Source: an uncultured Collinsella sp. (GTDB lineage: Bacteria > Actinomycetota > Coriobacteriia > Coriobacteriales > Coriobacteriaceae). Taken from it: 12,417 bases of DNA. The position numbers and the translations under genes were made by a program. The stretch spans positions 1 to 12,417 of the forward strand of contig CABRWN010000047.1 of the NCBI GenBank assembly GCA_902474645.1, in the 5' to 3' direction. Under the pieces are notes generated by a model. That model had not been told where the DNA came from. It worked only from the letters and a program-made list of their open reading frames with translations, and made no database searches. Shown here one piece after another: positions 1 to 7,606 of this stretch; within the stretch, counting starts at the first letter, position 1, and each line of letters starts with the position of its first letter.

Positions 1-28
1 GGGAGGCCTCGCGGCCTCCCCCTTTTTT
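1..28 (+). terminator. Rho-independent terminator of an upstream off-window gene
   Basis: A perfect 8-bp stem, GGGAGGCC (1-8) with GGCCTCCC (13-20), closes on the tetraloop TCGC and is followed by CC and a run of six T (23-28). This is the classic intrinsic terminator form for plus-strand transcription. The stem may extend left of the window. It ends a transcript entering from the left, so coaE probably has its own promoter in the following 120 nt. Confidence 0.9.
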
Positions 29-95
29 GCGTTGTATACACGTTGTACTTTGGGATCTAGTTCCCCCGTATGCGCTCTTACTGTTTGGCTGTATT

Positions 96-126
96 TTGAG
101 TCCTTCTAGTGTATTTGAGCGATAAT
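96..126 (+). promoter_or_regulatory. Candidate promoter for coaE and the transglycosylase
   Basis: GATAAT at 121-126 matches the -10 consensus at 5 of 6 positions. TTGAGT at 96-101 matches the -35 at 4 of 6, but the 19-nt spacer is longer than ideal. The placement fits, lying between the left-edge terminator and the coaE ribosome binding site. The region 29-95 is AT-rich and shows nothing else I can name. Other weak hexamer pairs exist in this stretch, so the assignment is tentative. Confidence 0.3.
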
Positions 127-154
127 TACTCGCATTGGCGTTAGGGAGGGCTTG

Positions 155-796
155 ATGTTTACCGTATTTGTCTTGGGCAATATTGCTTCGGGTAAGTCGA
201 CTGCCTGCCGCTATTTCGAATCTCGTGGCGCTATGCTAATCGATCTGGATGAGCTTGCAAAATCGCTGTATGTACCGGGCTCTGATATCGTCAATGCACT
301 CGCGGATGAATTCGGTTGGGACATTTTGGATGAGGAAGGCGGCATTCGCCGCAGCATCCTCGCTTCTCAAGCTTTCGCTTCTCCTGATTCGGTCGCACGG
401 CTTAATGGCATCGTGCATCCCGTTCTGATTGAACAGCTTTCGCTTAGGATTCTCGATCCGGTTTGTTGTACGGTTTCATCTCCCCGTTATCCCTTTGCGG
501 TGGTCGAGGTTTCTGCTCCGACTGGTTTTGAGGATGCATTTGGCTTGGCTGATGAAATTCTGGTCATTAGCGCCCCTTTGTCAGTTCGTCGCGAGCGCGC
601 TATTCAACGTGGCATGGAGCCATCTGATTTCGATGCCCGTTCTGCTTGCCAGCCCGATGAGTCTGCGCTGTGCAATCTCGCTACAACGGTGATTGATAAT
701 TCGGCAGCCGATAATTCGCTCTTTGAGCAGCTTGACTCATGGCTTGCATGCCACGGGTTTATAGATACTCCGGATAAGGAGGAGGCCGATGCCTAA
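155..796 (+). CDS. coaE: Dephospho-CoA kinase
   Basis: This is the last enzyme of coenzyme A synthesis: it transfers phosphate from ATP to the 3'-OH of the ribose of dephospho-CoA in the cytoplasm. The 213-residue length is normal for the family. Visible are the P-loop GNIASGKS (residues 8-15), the acidic IDLDELAK segment (29-36, the family's DxD-type region), the conserved HP pair (88-89), and a C-terminal VIDN (179-182) typical of the family's end. The sequence is rather divergent; the lid region around residues 145-165 is less Arg-rich than in model enzymes. The start is ATG 155, not the TTG three bases earlier, because GGAGG (145-149) sits 5 nt before it. The 3' end overlaps the transglycosylase start by 8 nt, implying translational coupling. 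Other P-loop kinases are less likely. Confidence 0.87.
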   Translation: MFTVFVLGNIASGKSTACRYFESRGAMLIDLDELAKSLYVPGSDIVNALADEFGWDILDEEGGIRRSILASQAFASPDSVARLNGIVHPVLIEQLSLRILDPVCCTVSSPRYPFAVVEVSAPTGFEDAFGLADEILVISAPLSVRRERAIQRGMEPSDFDARSACQPDESALCNLATTVIDNSAADNSLFEQLDSWLACHGFIDTPDKEEADA

Positions 797-1370
797 GGCA
801 CGTTTTTTTACGTGGTATCGCGTGGCGCCACTTGCCGTTGTGTTCGTCTTCGGCCTTATTTCGCTCGTCTACTCGTGTGCCCCTGCCGCTTTCTTTAAGC
901 CGCTGTATCCGATTGACTACGAGGCGTATGTAAAGCAATCCAGTATTTCGCATAATTTGGATCCGTATCTGGTGTGCGCTGTCATTAAGTCGGAATCGAA
1001 TTGGGACCCCGAGGCCGAGTCGAATCAGGGTGCTCAGGGATTGATGCAGCTGATGCCCGAGACTGCCCAGGATATGATCGCCAAGGGCCTTGTCGACGGA
1101 GGGGAGTATTCGGCCGACAATCTTAACGATCCGGCTACGAATATCGAGTTTGGCTGCGCATACCTCTCGTATCTTCTCACCTATTTCAACGGGTCGACGG
1201 ATAGTGCCGTCGCCGCCTATAACGCCGGTATGGGCAATGTCGACGGATGGGCGCAGCAGAACACGTCACTCCATAATGCGATTACCTTCCCTGAAACTCA
1301 GGCTTATCTGATTCGCGTCAATAATGCATGGGTTCGATATAAGACTCTCTATCCCGATCGGTTCGTATAG
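789..1370 (+). CDS. Membrane-anchored lytic transglycosylase (SLT domain, GH23)
   Basis: The 193-residue protein should cleave the MurNAc-GlcNAc bond of peptidoglycan outside the membrane, forming 1,6-anhydro-MurNAc ends. A short basic N-terminus precedes one hydrophobic segment (about 12-33) that acts as signal or anchor. The SLT domain covers about residues 46-190. The probable catalytic Glu is E69 in SESNW. GLMQLMP (84-90) and AYNAGMGNVDGW (143-154) are the other family signatures. Cys30, preceded by VYS, is close to a lipobox, but Tyr at -2 is unusual, so anchorage by the helix is as likely as lipidation. AGGAGG (777-782) lies 6 nt before the ATG, inside the end of coaE. No partner domain such as LysM is present, so its role (turnover, division or spore/muropeptide processing) cannot be read from sequence. 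Confidence 0.9.
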   Translation: MPKARFFTWYRVAPLAVVFVFGLISLVYSCAPAAFFKPLYPIDYEAYVKQSSISHNLDPYLVCAVIKSESNWDPEAESNQGAQGLMQLMPETAQDMIAKGLVDGGEYSADNLNDPATNIEFGCAYLSYLLTYFNGSTDSAVAAYNAGMGNVDGWAQQNTSLHNAITFPETQAYLIRVNNAWVRYKTLYPDRFV

Positions 1371-1390
1371 GACTAAGCCCACCGCCCGCG

Positions 1391-1396
1391 TATACT
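1391..1396 (+). promoter_or_regulatory. Possible -10 element (TATACT) for uvrB
   Basis: TATACT matches the -10 consensus at 5 of 6 positions and lies 31 nt before the uvrB start, within the 51-nt gap after the transglycosylase. No convincing -35 was seen 16-18 nt upstream. If used, transcription would begin near 1403, just after the upstream ATG at 1401, which would exclude that ATG as start. uvrB may also be read through from coaE, since no terminator was seen in the gap. Confidence 0.35.
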
Positions 1397-1421
1397 GCAG
1401 ATGTATGAGTTAGGAGTATCC

Positions 1422-3662
1422 ATGGCGGAATTTGAAGTAGAACGCGTTGGTGGTGAACTTAAGCGCTTTGGCGTTGAGGGCGCTGATGTGCCGTTTAAGG
1501 TTGTGTCTCCATACGAGCCCGCTGGTTCCCAGCCTAAGGCCATTGAGTCACTTGTGCGGGGCGTGAGGGACGGAGACCGCTATCAGGTTTTGCTGGGTGT
1601 GACTGGTTCGGGTAAGACTTTTACGATGGCCAAAACCATTGAGGCCTTGGGTAAGCCGACCCTTGTCATGGCTCCGAATAAAACGCTCGCCGCTCAGCTT
1701 GCGAGCGAGCTCAAAGAGTTCTTTCCCAATAACGCTGTGGTCTACTTCGTCTCGTACTACGACTACTATCAGCCCGAGGCGTATGTGCCGCAAAGCGATA
1801 CATATATCGAGAAAGACTCCTCGATTAACGAAGAGGTCGAGATGCTGCGTCATCAGGCGACCGCGTCACTGCTCTCTCGACGTGATGTGATCGTTGTCGC
1901 ATCGGTCTCGTGTATCTATGGCATTGGCTCTCCTGAGGACTATGCGGGTCTGGCTCCAAACGTCGACAAGAAGGTGCCGCTCGAGCGCGATGACTTTATC
2001 CATGCGCTTATCGACATTCAATATGATCGCAATGACTATGACCTGGCACGTGGCACGTTCCGTGTGCGCGGCGATGTTGTTGACGTGTATCCGCCTTATG
2101 CCGAGCATCCGTTGCGGTTTGAGTTCTTTGGCGACGAGGTCGAGCTGATTGCCGAGATCGATGAGGTCACCGGTGAGATGCTTCGTGAGTACGAGGCCAT
2201 TCCCGTATGGCCGGCATCGCACTACGTGACCGAGAAGCCGAAGGTCAAGGCGGCTCTGAAATCGATCAGCGAAGAGTGCGAGAAACGCGTGGCGGAGCTC
2301 AAGGCGACCGACAAGTTGCTCGAGGCGCAGCGTCTGCAGCAGCGTACCGATTATGATCTTGAGATGCTCGAGACGATGGGCTTTTGCAACGGCATCGAGA
2401 ACTACTCGCGTCATCTGGACGGTCGCAAGCCGGGTGAGCCACCGTTTACCCTAATTGATTACTTTCCCAAGGATATGCTCTGCATCATCGATGAGAGCCA
2501 TGTGACGGTACCGCAGATTCGCGGCATGCACGAAGGTGACCGCTCGCGTAAGGTGACGCTGGTGGAACACGGTTTTCGCCTGCCCTCGGCGCTCGATAAC
2601 CGCCCGCTTCGTTTCGATGAGTTTGAGGCAAGGATTCCCCAGTTCATCTACGTTTCGGCCACGCCGGGCGACTACGAGCTGCGGGTGAGCCAAAATGACG
2701 TCGAGCAGATCATTCGTCCGACCGGCCTGCTCGATCCCAAGATCGACGTTCGTCCGGTTCGAGGCCAGATTGACGATCTTGAGGACGAGATTCGCGAGCG
2801 CGTTGCCCGCAAGGAGCGCGTGCTGGTGACCACGTTGACCAAGCGCATGGCCGAGGACCTGACCGACCATCTGCTTGATGCGGGCATTAAGGTCAATTAC
2901 ATGCACTCTGATACGGCGACAATGGACCGTGTCGAGATCCTGCGGACGCTGCGCGAGGGCAAGATCGATGTTCTCGTTGGCATCAACCTGCTTCGCGAGG
3001 GTTTGGATCTCCCCGAGGTCTCACTGGTGGCAATTCTCGATGCCGATAAGGAAGGCTTCTTGCGCAACCGCCGTTCGCTGATTCAGACGATTGGCCGTGC
3101 GGCCCGTAACGCCGATGGCGAAGTCATCATGTATGCGGACGTTGTGACCGATTCGATGAAAGAGGCCATCGAGGAGACGCGGCGTCGTCGTGAGATTCAG
3201 ATGGCATATAACGAAGAGCATGGCATCGTGCCCAAGACAGTGCGCAAGGCCATCAACGACATCTCAAGTTTTATTGCCGAGGCCGAAAAAACCGTGGGTT
3301 CCAAGGGGCGCTCGAAGGGCGACTCTCTTGGCCATGGCGCATTCTATACGCCCGATGAGTCGGGTGAGGGCGGCGTGCCGGAAACGGTGGCGCCCGAGCA
3401 GACACTTGCGGAGCAGTTGGAAGAACTGCCGCATGACGAGCTTGTGCGGATCGTCGAAACCATGGAAGAGGACATGCGTAACGCTTCTGCCGCCATGGAC
3501 TTTGAGGAGGCGGCGCGCCTGCGCGATGCCGTCGTTCAGATTCGGGCGATGCTCGAGGGTGCGTCTGAGGACGAGACGATCGAGCGCTTACGTTCGCAGG
3601 CCCGTAAGGGTTCCACGTTCGCATCGGGCAGAAAACGCCAGGGTGCACGGTTTAAGAAATAG
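1422..3662 (+). CDS. uvrB: Excinuclease ABC subunit B
   Basis: UvrB is the helicase-like core of nucleotide excision repair. UvrA loads it at damage, it verifies the lesion, and it then recruits UvrC for incision. The 746-residue protein shows Walker A GVTGSGKT (59-66), the damage-probing beta-hairpin with YYDYY (112-116) and following YVPQSDTYIEK, the Walker B DESH (357-360), YVSATPG (410-416), helicase motif VI around IGRAARN (557-563), and a C-terminal UVR domain (about 674-708) that contacts UvrC. ATG 1422 is chosen because AGGAG (1412-1416) lies 5 nt before it; an in-frame ATG at 1401 has no good ribosome site. A Gly/Ser/Glu-rich linker (about 625-670) and a basic tail of about 38 residues after the UVR domain make it longer than the 670 or so residues of E. 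coli UvrB. No LexA-type box was seen upstream. Confidence 0.98.
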   Translation: MAEFEVERVGGELKRFGVEGADVPFKVVSPYEPAGSQPKAIESLVRGVRDGDRYQVLLGVTGSGKTFTMAKTIEALGKPTLVMAPNKTLAAQLASELKEFFPNNAVVYFVSYYDYYQPEAYVPQSDTYIEKDSSINEEVEMLRHQATASLLSRRDVIVVASVSCIYGIGSPEDYAGLAPNVDKKVPLERDDFIHALIDIQYDRNDYDLARGTFRVRGDVVDVYPPYAEHPLRFEFFGDEVELIAEIDEVTGEMLREYEAIPVWPASHYVTEKPKVKAALKSISEECEKRVAELKATDKLLEAQRLQQRTDYDLEMLETMGFCNGIENYSRHLDGRKPGEPPFTLIDYFPKDMLCIIDESHVTVPQIRGMHEGDRSRKVTLVEHGFRLPSALDNRPLRFDEFEARIPQFIYVSATPGDYELRVSQNDVEQIIRPTGLLDPKIDVRPVRGQIDDLEDEIRERVARKERVLVTTLTKRMAEDLTDHLLDAGIKVNYMHSDTATMDRVEILRTLREGKIDVLVGINLLREGLDLPEVSLVAILDADKEGFLRNRRSLIQTIGRAARNADGEVIMYADVVTDSMKEAIEETRRRREIQMAYNEEHGIVPKTVRKAINDISSFIAEAEKTVGSKGRSKGDSLGHGAFYTPDESGEGGVPETVAPEQTLAEQLEELPHDELVRIVETMEEDMRNASAAMDFEEAARLRDAVVQIRAMLEGASEDETIERLRSQARKGSTFASGRKRQGARFKK

Positions 3663-3668
3663 CGAACA

Positions 3669-3708
3669 GGCCCCGAGTTCCCTGTGGAGCTCGGGGCCTA
3701 TGTCTTTT
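3669..3708 (+). terminator. Rho-independent terminator of uvrB
   Basis: GGCCCCGAGTTCC (3669-3681) pairs with GGAGCTCGGGGCC (3686-3698) over 13 bp with one G-T wobble, around the loop CTGT. It is followed on the plus strand by TATGTCTTTT. The hairpin sits in the 65-nt space between the convergent uvrB and COG2509-type genes. On the minus strand the trailing sequence is poor in T, so termination in that direction would be weaker, although the same stem may serve both. Confidence 0.85.
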
Positions 3709-3727
3709 GCGCGCTGGAATTCGTGCG

Positions 3728-5368
3728 TTAGAGGTCTGCGATCAGGGCTTCAGCACAACGGATGCCGTCGGTGGCCGCGCCCATGATGCCGCCGGCATAT
3801 CCAGCTCCCTCACCACAAGGGTAGAGGCCCGGGGTCGACACGGCATGGCACGTTCGGTCTCGGGTGACAGTGACCGGTGAGCTCGAACGAGTCTCCACGC
3901 CGGTAAGAACGGCATCGGGGCGGTCGTAGCCTCGTAGCTTTTTTCCGAGTAGGGGAAGTCCCAGGCGGAGCGACTCGACGATATGCTGCGGCAGGGCTTC
4001 GTCAATTGCCGTCCAGGTCACACCGAGCGGATAGGTGGGCTTTACCTTTCCGGGCGCCTTGCTGGCGCGTCCTGCGAGGAAATCTCCGACGAGTTGTGCC
4101 GGTGCGTTCCAGTTGGAACCGCCTAGGCGATAGGCGGCCGCCTCGCAGGCGCGCTGGAGCTCGATGCCGGCGAGCGGGTCATCGTTGGGAAGGTCCTCAG
4201 GCGTGACGTTAACGAGCAGGGCGGCGTTTGCGTTGCGTCCGTCGCGGGCATTGAGGCTGGCGCCGTTGACGCACAGGTGGCCCTGCTCGGAAGAGGCGGC
4301 GACAACCTGCCCGCCGGGGCACATGCAAAACGAGAACACGCTGCGGCCGTTGGGAAGATGGGCGACGAGCTTGTAGGGGGCTGCTCCGAGGGCAGGATGT
4401 CCCGCCAAGGCTCCATATTGGGCTCGGTCGATGTCGCGCTGCGGATGCTCGATGCGAACGCCCATGGCAAAGGTCTTTTGTGCGAGGGCCACGTTGTGGT
4501 CCTTAAGGAGCTCAAAAATATCGCGAGCAGAATGCCCGCAGGCGAGGATGAGGTGCTTTGTCTCAATTGGCTCGTAAGCGGCGTCTTGGGACGATTGGAC
4601 ATCAATACCGGTGATGGCGCCAGACGCGTCGATGCGAATGTCGACGAGCTTCGTTCGATAACGGACGACACCTCCGAGCTGCTCGATGCGCTGGGATATA
4701 GCGGTGACAACCGTGGGAAGGATGTCGGAGCCAATGTGCGGCTTGGCATCCCACAGAATATTGCGGGGCGCACCCGCCTCGACGAAGGTTTCGAGGATAA
4801 GGCGATGGGCGGGATTTTTGGTTCCCGTATTGAGCTTGCCGTCCGAGAAAGTCCCCGCGCCGCCCAGGCCAAACTGGATATTGCTCTCGGGGTCGAGGAT
4901 GCGCTCCTTTAGAAAGAGGTCGATCGCATGCGAGCGGCGAAATGCCGGGTCGCCGCGCTCGATGAGCAAGGGCTTAAGACCTGCTTCGGCGAGCGTGAGC
5001 GCAGCGAAAAGGCCGGCGCATCCGGCGCCGACAACGACGGGGCGCTCTTTGGGTGCGCCGGAAATGGGGGAGGGGAATGAAGGCTCATCGTCTTCTATCG
5101 CGCGTACGCGCGAGCGGTCACGCTCGGCAACGCTGTCGACCGCTTCTCGCTCGAGGTGGGGACTGGTCAGCTCAACACGAAAGCTCAGGATAAAATGGAC
5201 GTCTCGTTTTTTGCGAGCATCGATTGACTTGCGGTGGAGCTCGATGGACTTGATCTCGGAGTCCTTGCAACGTAGGACGCGCTTGGCGACGCGCTTGCCA
5301 ACAATGAGGCAGGCATTTTCATCGTCGGCTTCATCGAGCGACGCGTTGACTTGGGTGATTTCGATCAT
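3728..5368 (-). CDS. COG2509-type FAD-dependent dehydrogenase, substrate unknown
   Basis: This 546-residue cytoplasmic flavoprotein belongs to the uncharacterised family of FAD-dependent dehydrogenases annotated as COG2509. The N-terminal domain (about 1-105) contains HRKSIDARKK (45-54), which I recall as conserved in this family. The Rossmann FAD motif is VVGAGCAG (112-119) with E137 ending strand 2. DPESN (159-163) and GGAGTFSDGKL (169-179) follow, and the C-terminal FAD-binding segment starts at CGEGAGYAGG (518 onward). ATG 5368 is preceded by AAGGAG (5375-5380, minus) at 6 nt. An in-frame extension to 5491 would run into the neighbour's end and is not favoured. It lies 81 nt downstream of the HI0933-type gene, separated by a hairpin. 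The reaction is unknown; the Mrp neighbour hints at Fe-S or redox metabolism, by inference only. Confidence 0.9.
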   Translation of the reverse strand: MIEITQVNASLDEADDENACLIVGKRVAKRVLRCKDSEIKSIELHRKSIDARKKRDVHFILSFRVELTSPHLEREAVDSVAERDRSRVRAIEDDEPSFPSPISGAPKERPVVVGAGCAGLFAALTLAEAGLKPLLIERGDPAFRRSHAIDLFLKERILDPESNIQFGLGGAGTFSDGKLNTGTKNPAHRLILETFVEAGAPRNILWDAKPHIGSDILPTVVTAISQRIEQLGGVVRYRTKLVDIRIDASGAITGIDVQSSQDAAYEPIETKHLILACGHSARDIFELLKDHNVALAQKTFAMGVRIEHPQRDIDRAQYGALAGHPALGAAPYKLVAHLPNGRSVFSFCMCPGGQVVAASSEQGHLCVNGASLNARDGRNANAALLVNVTPEDLPNDDPLAGIELQRACEAAAYRLGGSNWNAPAQLVGDFLAGRASKAPGKVKPTYPLGVTWTAIDEALPQHIVESLRLGLPLLGKKLRGYDRPDAVLTGVETRSSSPVTVTRDRTCHAVSTPGLYPCGEGAGYAGGIMGAATDGIRCAEALIADL

Positions 5369-5385
5369 CGAGGTCTCCTTAGAGG

Positions 5386-5418
5386 CAAGAAAGAGGCCGT
5401 CCGGTATCCCAGACGGCC
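5386..5418 (-). terminator. Terminator-like hairpin between the two flavoprotein genes
   Basis: Read on the minus strand, GGCCGTC and GACGGCC (outer arms of 5395-5418) form a 7-bp stem that can extend through a T-G wobble and two GC pairs to the loop GATA. It is followed by TCTTTCTT, an imperfect U-tract. It lies immediately upstream of the ribosome site of the COG2509-type gene, so it could end the mrp-flavoprotein transcript, reduce read-through, or form the leader of a transcript starting at the TATAAT just upstream. Confidence 0.65.
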
Positions 5419-5432
5419 CGAATGCGTTTTTG

Positions 5433-5438
5433 ATTATA
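5433..5438 (-). promoter_or_regulatory. Perfect -10 hexamer (TATAAT) upstream of the COG2509-type gene
   Basis: The minus strand reads TATAAT here, an exact match to the housekeeping -10. At 16-18 nt upstream only AAGCAG-like sequence inside the end of the preceding gene is present, so there is no recognisable -35. A start about 7-10 nt downstream would place the hairpin at 5395-5418 near the 5' end of the mRNA. An AT-rich chance match is possible. Confidence 0.4.
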
Positions 5439-5448
5439 AACTGTGCGG

Positions 5449-6720
5449 CTACAGGCTGCTTGCAGCGCGAATGCCCGAGAGCCAGGCCCACGCAAGGTTA
5501 AAGCCTCCGCAATCGGCGTCGATGTCGAGCGCTTCGCCGCAGACGTAAAGCGGGGCGTCGACAGCGCTGCGCGCGCGTAGACTGGGTGTTGAGATGCTCT
5601 CGACAGATACGCCACCACGCGTGACCTGCGCCGAGCGCTCCTCGGCTGTTCCCTCGACGAGCAGCTTAAAGTGCTTGAGGATCGAGACCAGGTGGATGAC
5701 ATCGTTGGAGCCTGGATGGCACTGCTCGAACGCCGTGCAGACGACGCGGGAGAGTTGCGGGGCGAGCATGCCGTCGAGCCAACGGGGATCGCGGGGCGAA
5801 AAGCCGCCGAGCAGCTCAACGCGCCGGTTGAGCATATCGAGCAGCTCGTCTTTGGAGAGGTCGGGGAAAACGTCGAGCAGGATCGTATCGCCGTGCTGGA
5901 TACGACGGGAGAGGTTGAAGACAGCGACGCCCGAGATACCGAAGGTTCGAAACAGGACTTCACCGTCTTCGTGCCAGAGCTCATTATGATTGCGGGTGAG
6001 CGTCAAGCGGGCACGGACGCGCAGACCATCCAACGTTTTGAGTGCCGCCCGATCGCCAACGACCGTTGCCGATACGGGGCAGAGGATGGGGCGCAGCGAA
6101 GTGAGGGGGAGGCTAAACGTATCGGCGATACCGGTGGGGTTGCCGCCCGTGGCGATAATTACGGCATGTGCCTGCAGGGCCTCGTTCTTGCGAGGGACAT
6201 CGGCGAGTGCCTTCCGAAGCGAGCGGAGCTCCGATTTTCGGTCGTCGTGCTTTTTTGCCTTGAGTGCCCACGCTGGACGGTCTATTTGGAGTGTCCAGCC
6301 TTCGGAAGCTTTGTGCGCCGAGGCAACGTTGGCTCCGCAGATTAAGGTGATACCTAGGCGGTCGCAAACGTTGAGAAGCGCGTCGCGCACCGATTCTGCG
6401 CGAAGGGAGCGCGGGTACAGCCGGCCTTCCTCAGAGGTTGTCATGATGCCCAGCGAGGAGAAGAAACCCATAAGCTCTTGTTCGGGTTGGGGGCCCATGA
6501 CGGATTCGACGAATGCGGGGTGGTTATACCGCTGAGGATCAATCGATTCGTTGGAGAGGTTGCAGCGACCGTTACCGGTCGCAAGGAGCTTAAGGCCGCA
6601 GGCGACATCGCGCTCAACGATGCAGACGCTTTTGCCAGCACGTGCGGCCGTAATGGCGACGGCGAGGCCTGAAGCCCCGCCGCCGATTACCAGGACGTCA
6701 TAGAAGGCGCTCGTGTTCAC
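5449..6720 (-). CDS. HI0933/BaiN-family NAD(P)/FAD-dependent oxidoreductase
   Basis: The 423-residue flavoprotein matches the HI0933-like family, also labelled aminoacetone-oxidase-like. One named member, BaiN of Clostridium scindens, has been assigned a bile-acid reductase role, but most members are uncharacterised. Visible are GGGASG (13-18) with E36 ending strand 2, the family hallmark GLKLLATGNGRCNLSN (42-57), ATGG further on (the second FAD contact), and a C-terminal CGEALDIDADCGGFNLAWAW (394 onward). The start is GTG 6720, directly after the TAA of mrp (6721-6723), with GAGG 5 nt upstream, so the two are probably translationally coupled. No membrane segment or signal peptide is present. 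A housekeeping redox function is as likely as bile-acid chemistry; substrate cannot be inferred. Confidence 0.92.
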   Translation of the reverse strand: MNTSAFYDVLVIGGGASGLAVAITAARAGKSVCIVERDVACGLKLLATGNGRCNLSNESIDPQRYNHPAFVESVMGPQPEQELMGFFSSLGIMTTSEEGRLYPRSLRAESVRDALLNVCDRLGITLICGANVASAHKASEGWTLQIDRPAWALKAKKHDDRKSELRSLRKALADVPRKNEALQAHAVIIATGGNPTGIADTFSLPLTSLRPILCPVSATVVGDRAALKTLDGLRVRARLTLTRNHNELWHEDGEVLFRTFGISGVAVFNLSRRIQHGDTILLDVFPDLSKDELLDMLNRRVELLGGFSPRDPRWLDGMLAPQLSRVVCTAFEQCHPGSNDVIHLVSILKHFKLLVEGTAEERSAQVTRGGVSVESISTPSLRARSAVDAPLYVCGEALDIDADCGGFNLAWAWLSGIRAASSL

Positions 6721-7551
6721 TTAGGCCTCGTCGGTCTCGTGCGGGGTAATAGCCTCGACGGCAGAGACTGCCTTGGGCAACATGCCATCGGGCAGCGCGG
6801 TCTCGACCTCGCCCTTATCGCAGGCCTCGGCGAGTGACGGATTGATGGGAAGCGTGCCCAAGATGTCGAGGTTATAGCGCTCTGCGACCTCGGGGAGCTT
6901 GCTCTTGCCAAAGACCTCGATCTTCTTGCCGCAGTCGGGGCACTCAATATAGCTCATGTTTTCGACGATGCCCAGAATGGGGACGTTCATCTTCTCGGCC
7001 ATGTTGACCGCCTTGGCGACGATCATCGAGACCAGATCCTGCGGGCTCGTGACGATGACGATGCCGTCGACGGGCAGTGACTGGAAGACGGTGAGAGCGA
7101 CGTCGCCTGTTCCCGGAGGCATGTCGACCAGCAGGTAGTCGATGGGGCCCCACGAGGTCTCGCTCCAGAACTGCCTAATGGCGCCTGCGATGACCGGACC
7201 GCGCCAAAGGACGGGGTCGGTCTCGTTTTGGAGCAGCAGGTTGGAGCTCATGACCTTGACGCCGTGCTCGGAGATTTCGGGCAGCATAAGGTTGCCAAGG
7301 GCATGGACGTGGCGTCCGCTCATACCGAACATCTTGGGGATAGAGGGACCGGTGATGTCGGCATCGAGGACGCCGACCTTGTGGCCGTGACGGGCAAGCT
7401 CGGTGGCGATGGCGCCGGTGACAAACGACTTGCCGACACCGCCCTTGCCGGAAAGCACGGCGATGACGCGTTTGACCTCGGACAGCGTGTTCTCCTCAAA
7501 TTGCGACGGCGACGTTTGTCCGCCGGCGGCCTGTGCGTGCTCGCAACCCAT
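6721..7551 (-). CDS. mrp: Mrp/ApbC (NBP35-type) Fe-S cluster carrier ATPase
   Basis: A 276-residue cytoplasmic P-loop ATPase of the MinD/Mrp class, which binds and transfers Fe-S clusters to apoproteins. The deviant Walker A GKGGVGKS is at residues 35-42, DADITGPS at 63-70, the Walker B-like VDMPPGTGD at 142-150, and the cluster-binding CPDC at 204-207, which dimerises to hold the cluster. The N-terminal MIP18-like domain found in some Mrp proteins is absent; a short Cys/His-containing MGCEH leader stands instead. ATG 7551 has AAAGGAG 6 nt upstream; the longer in-frame reading to 7608 would start at the predicted transcription start region and lacks a ribosome site. It is the first gene of the minus-strand set with the two flavoproteins, which could be clients or share regulation. 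Confidence 0.94.
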   Translation of the reverse strand: MGCEHAQAAGGQTSPSQFEENTLSEVKRVIAVLSGKGGVGKSFVTGAIATELARHGHKVGVLDADITGPSIPKMFGMSGRHVHALGNLMLPEISEHGVKVMSSNLLLQNETDPVLWRGPVIAGAIRQFWSETSWGPIDYLLVDMPPGTGDVALTVFQSLPVDGIVIVTSPQDLVSMIVAKAVNMAEKMNVPILGIVENMSYIECPDCGKKIEVFGKSKLPEVAERYNLDILGTLPINPSLAEACDKGEVETALPDGMLPKAVSAVEAITPHETDEA

Positions 7552-7606
7552 GTATGACTCCTTTGTATATGTTGGGGCCGGGGCCCCGTGATGTGACACG
7601 AGCGTC

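Noticed and set aside
1352..1365. Possible LexA box before uvrB around GTTCG
   Set aside because: Only one half site (GTTCG at 1361-1365) is present; the bases at the partner half do not match GAAC.
4277..4912. Plus-strand open frame of 211 codons opposite the COG2509-type gene
   Set aside because: It lies fully inside a well-supported minus-strand gene and shows no motif of its own. The same holds for the frames at 4686-5501, 5671-6345 and 7865-8548.
5369..5491. Extended N-terminus of the COG2509-type protein
   Set aside because: The extension would overlap the end of the neighbouring flavoprotein gene and translate the hairpin; AAGGAG is correctly spaced for ATG 5368 instead.
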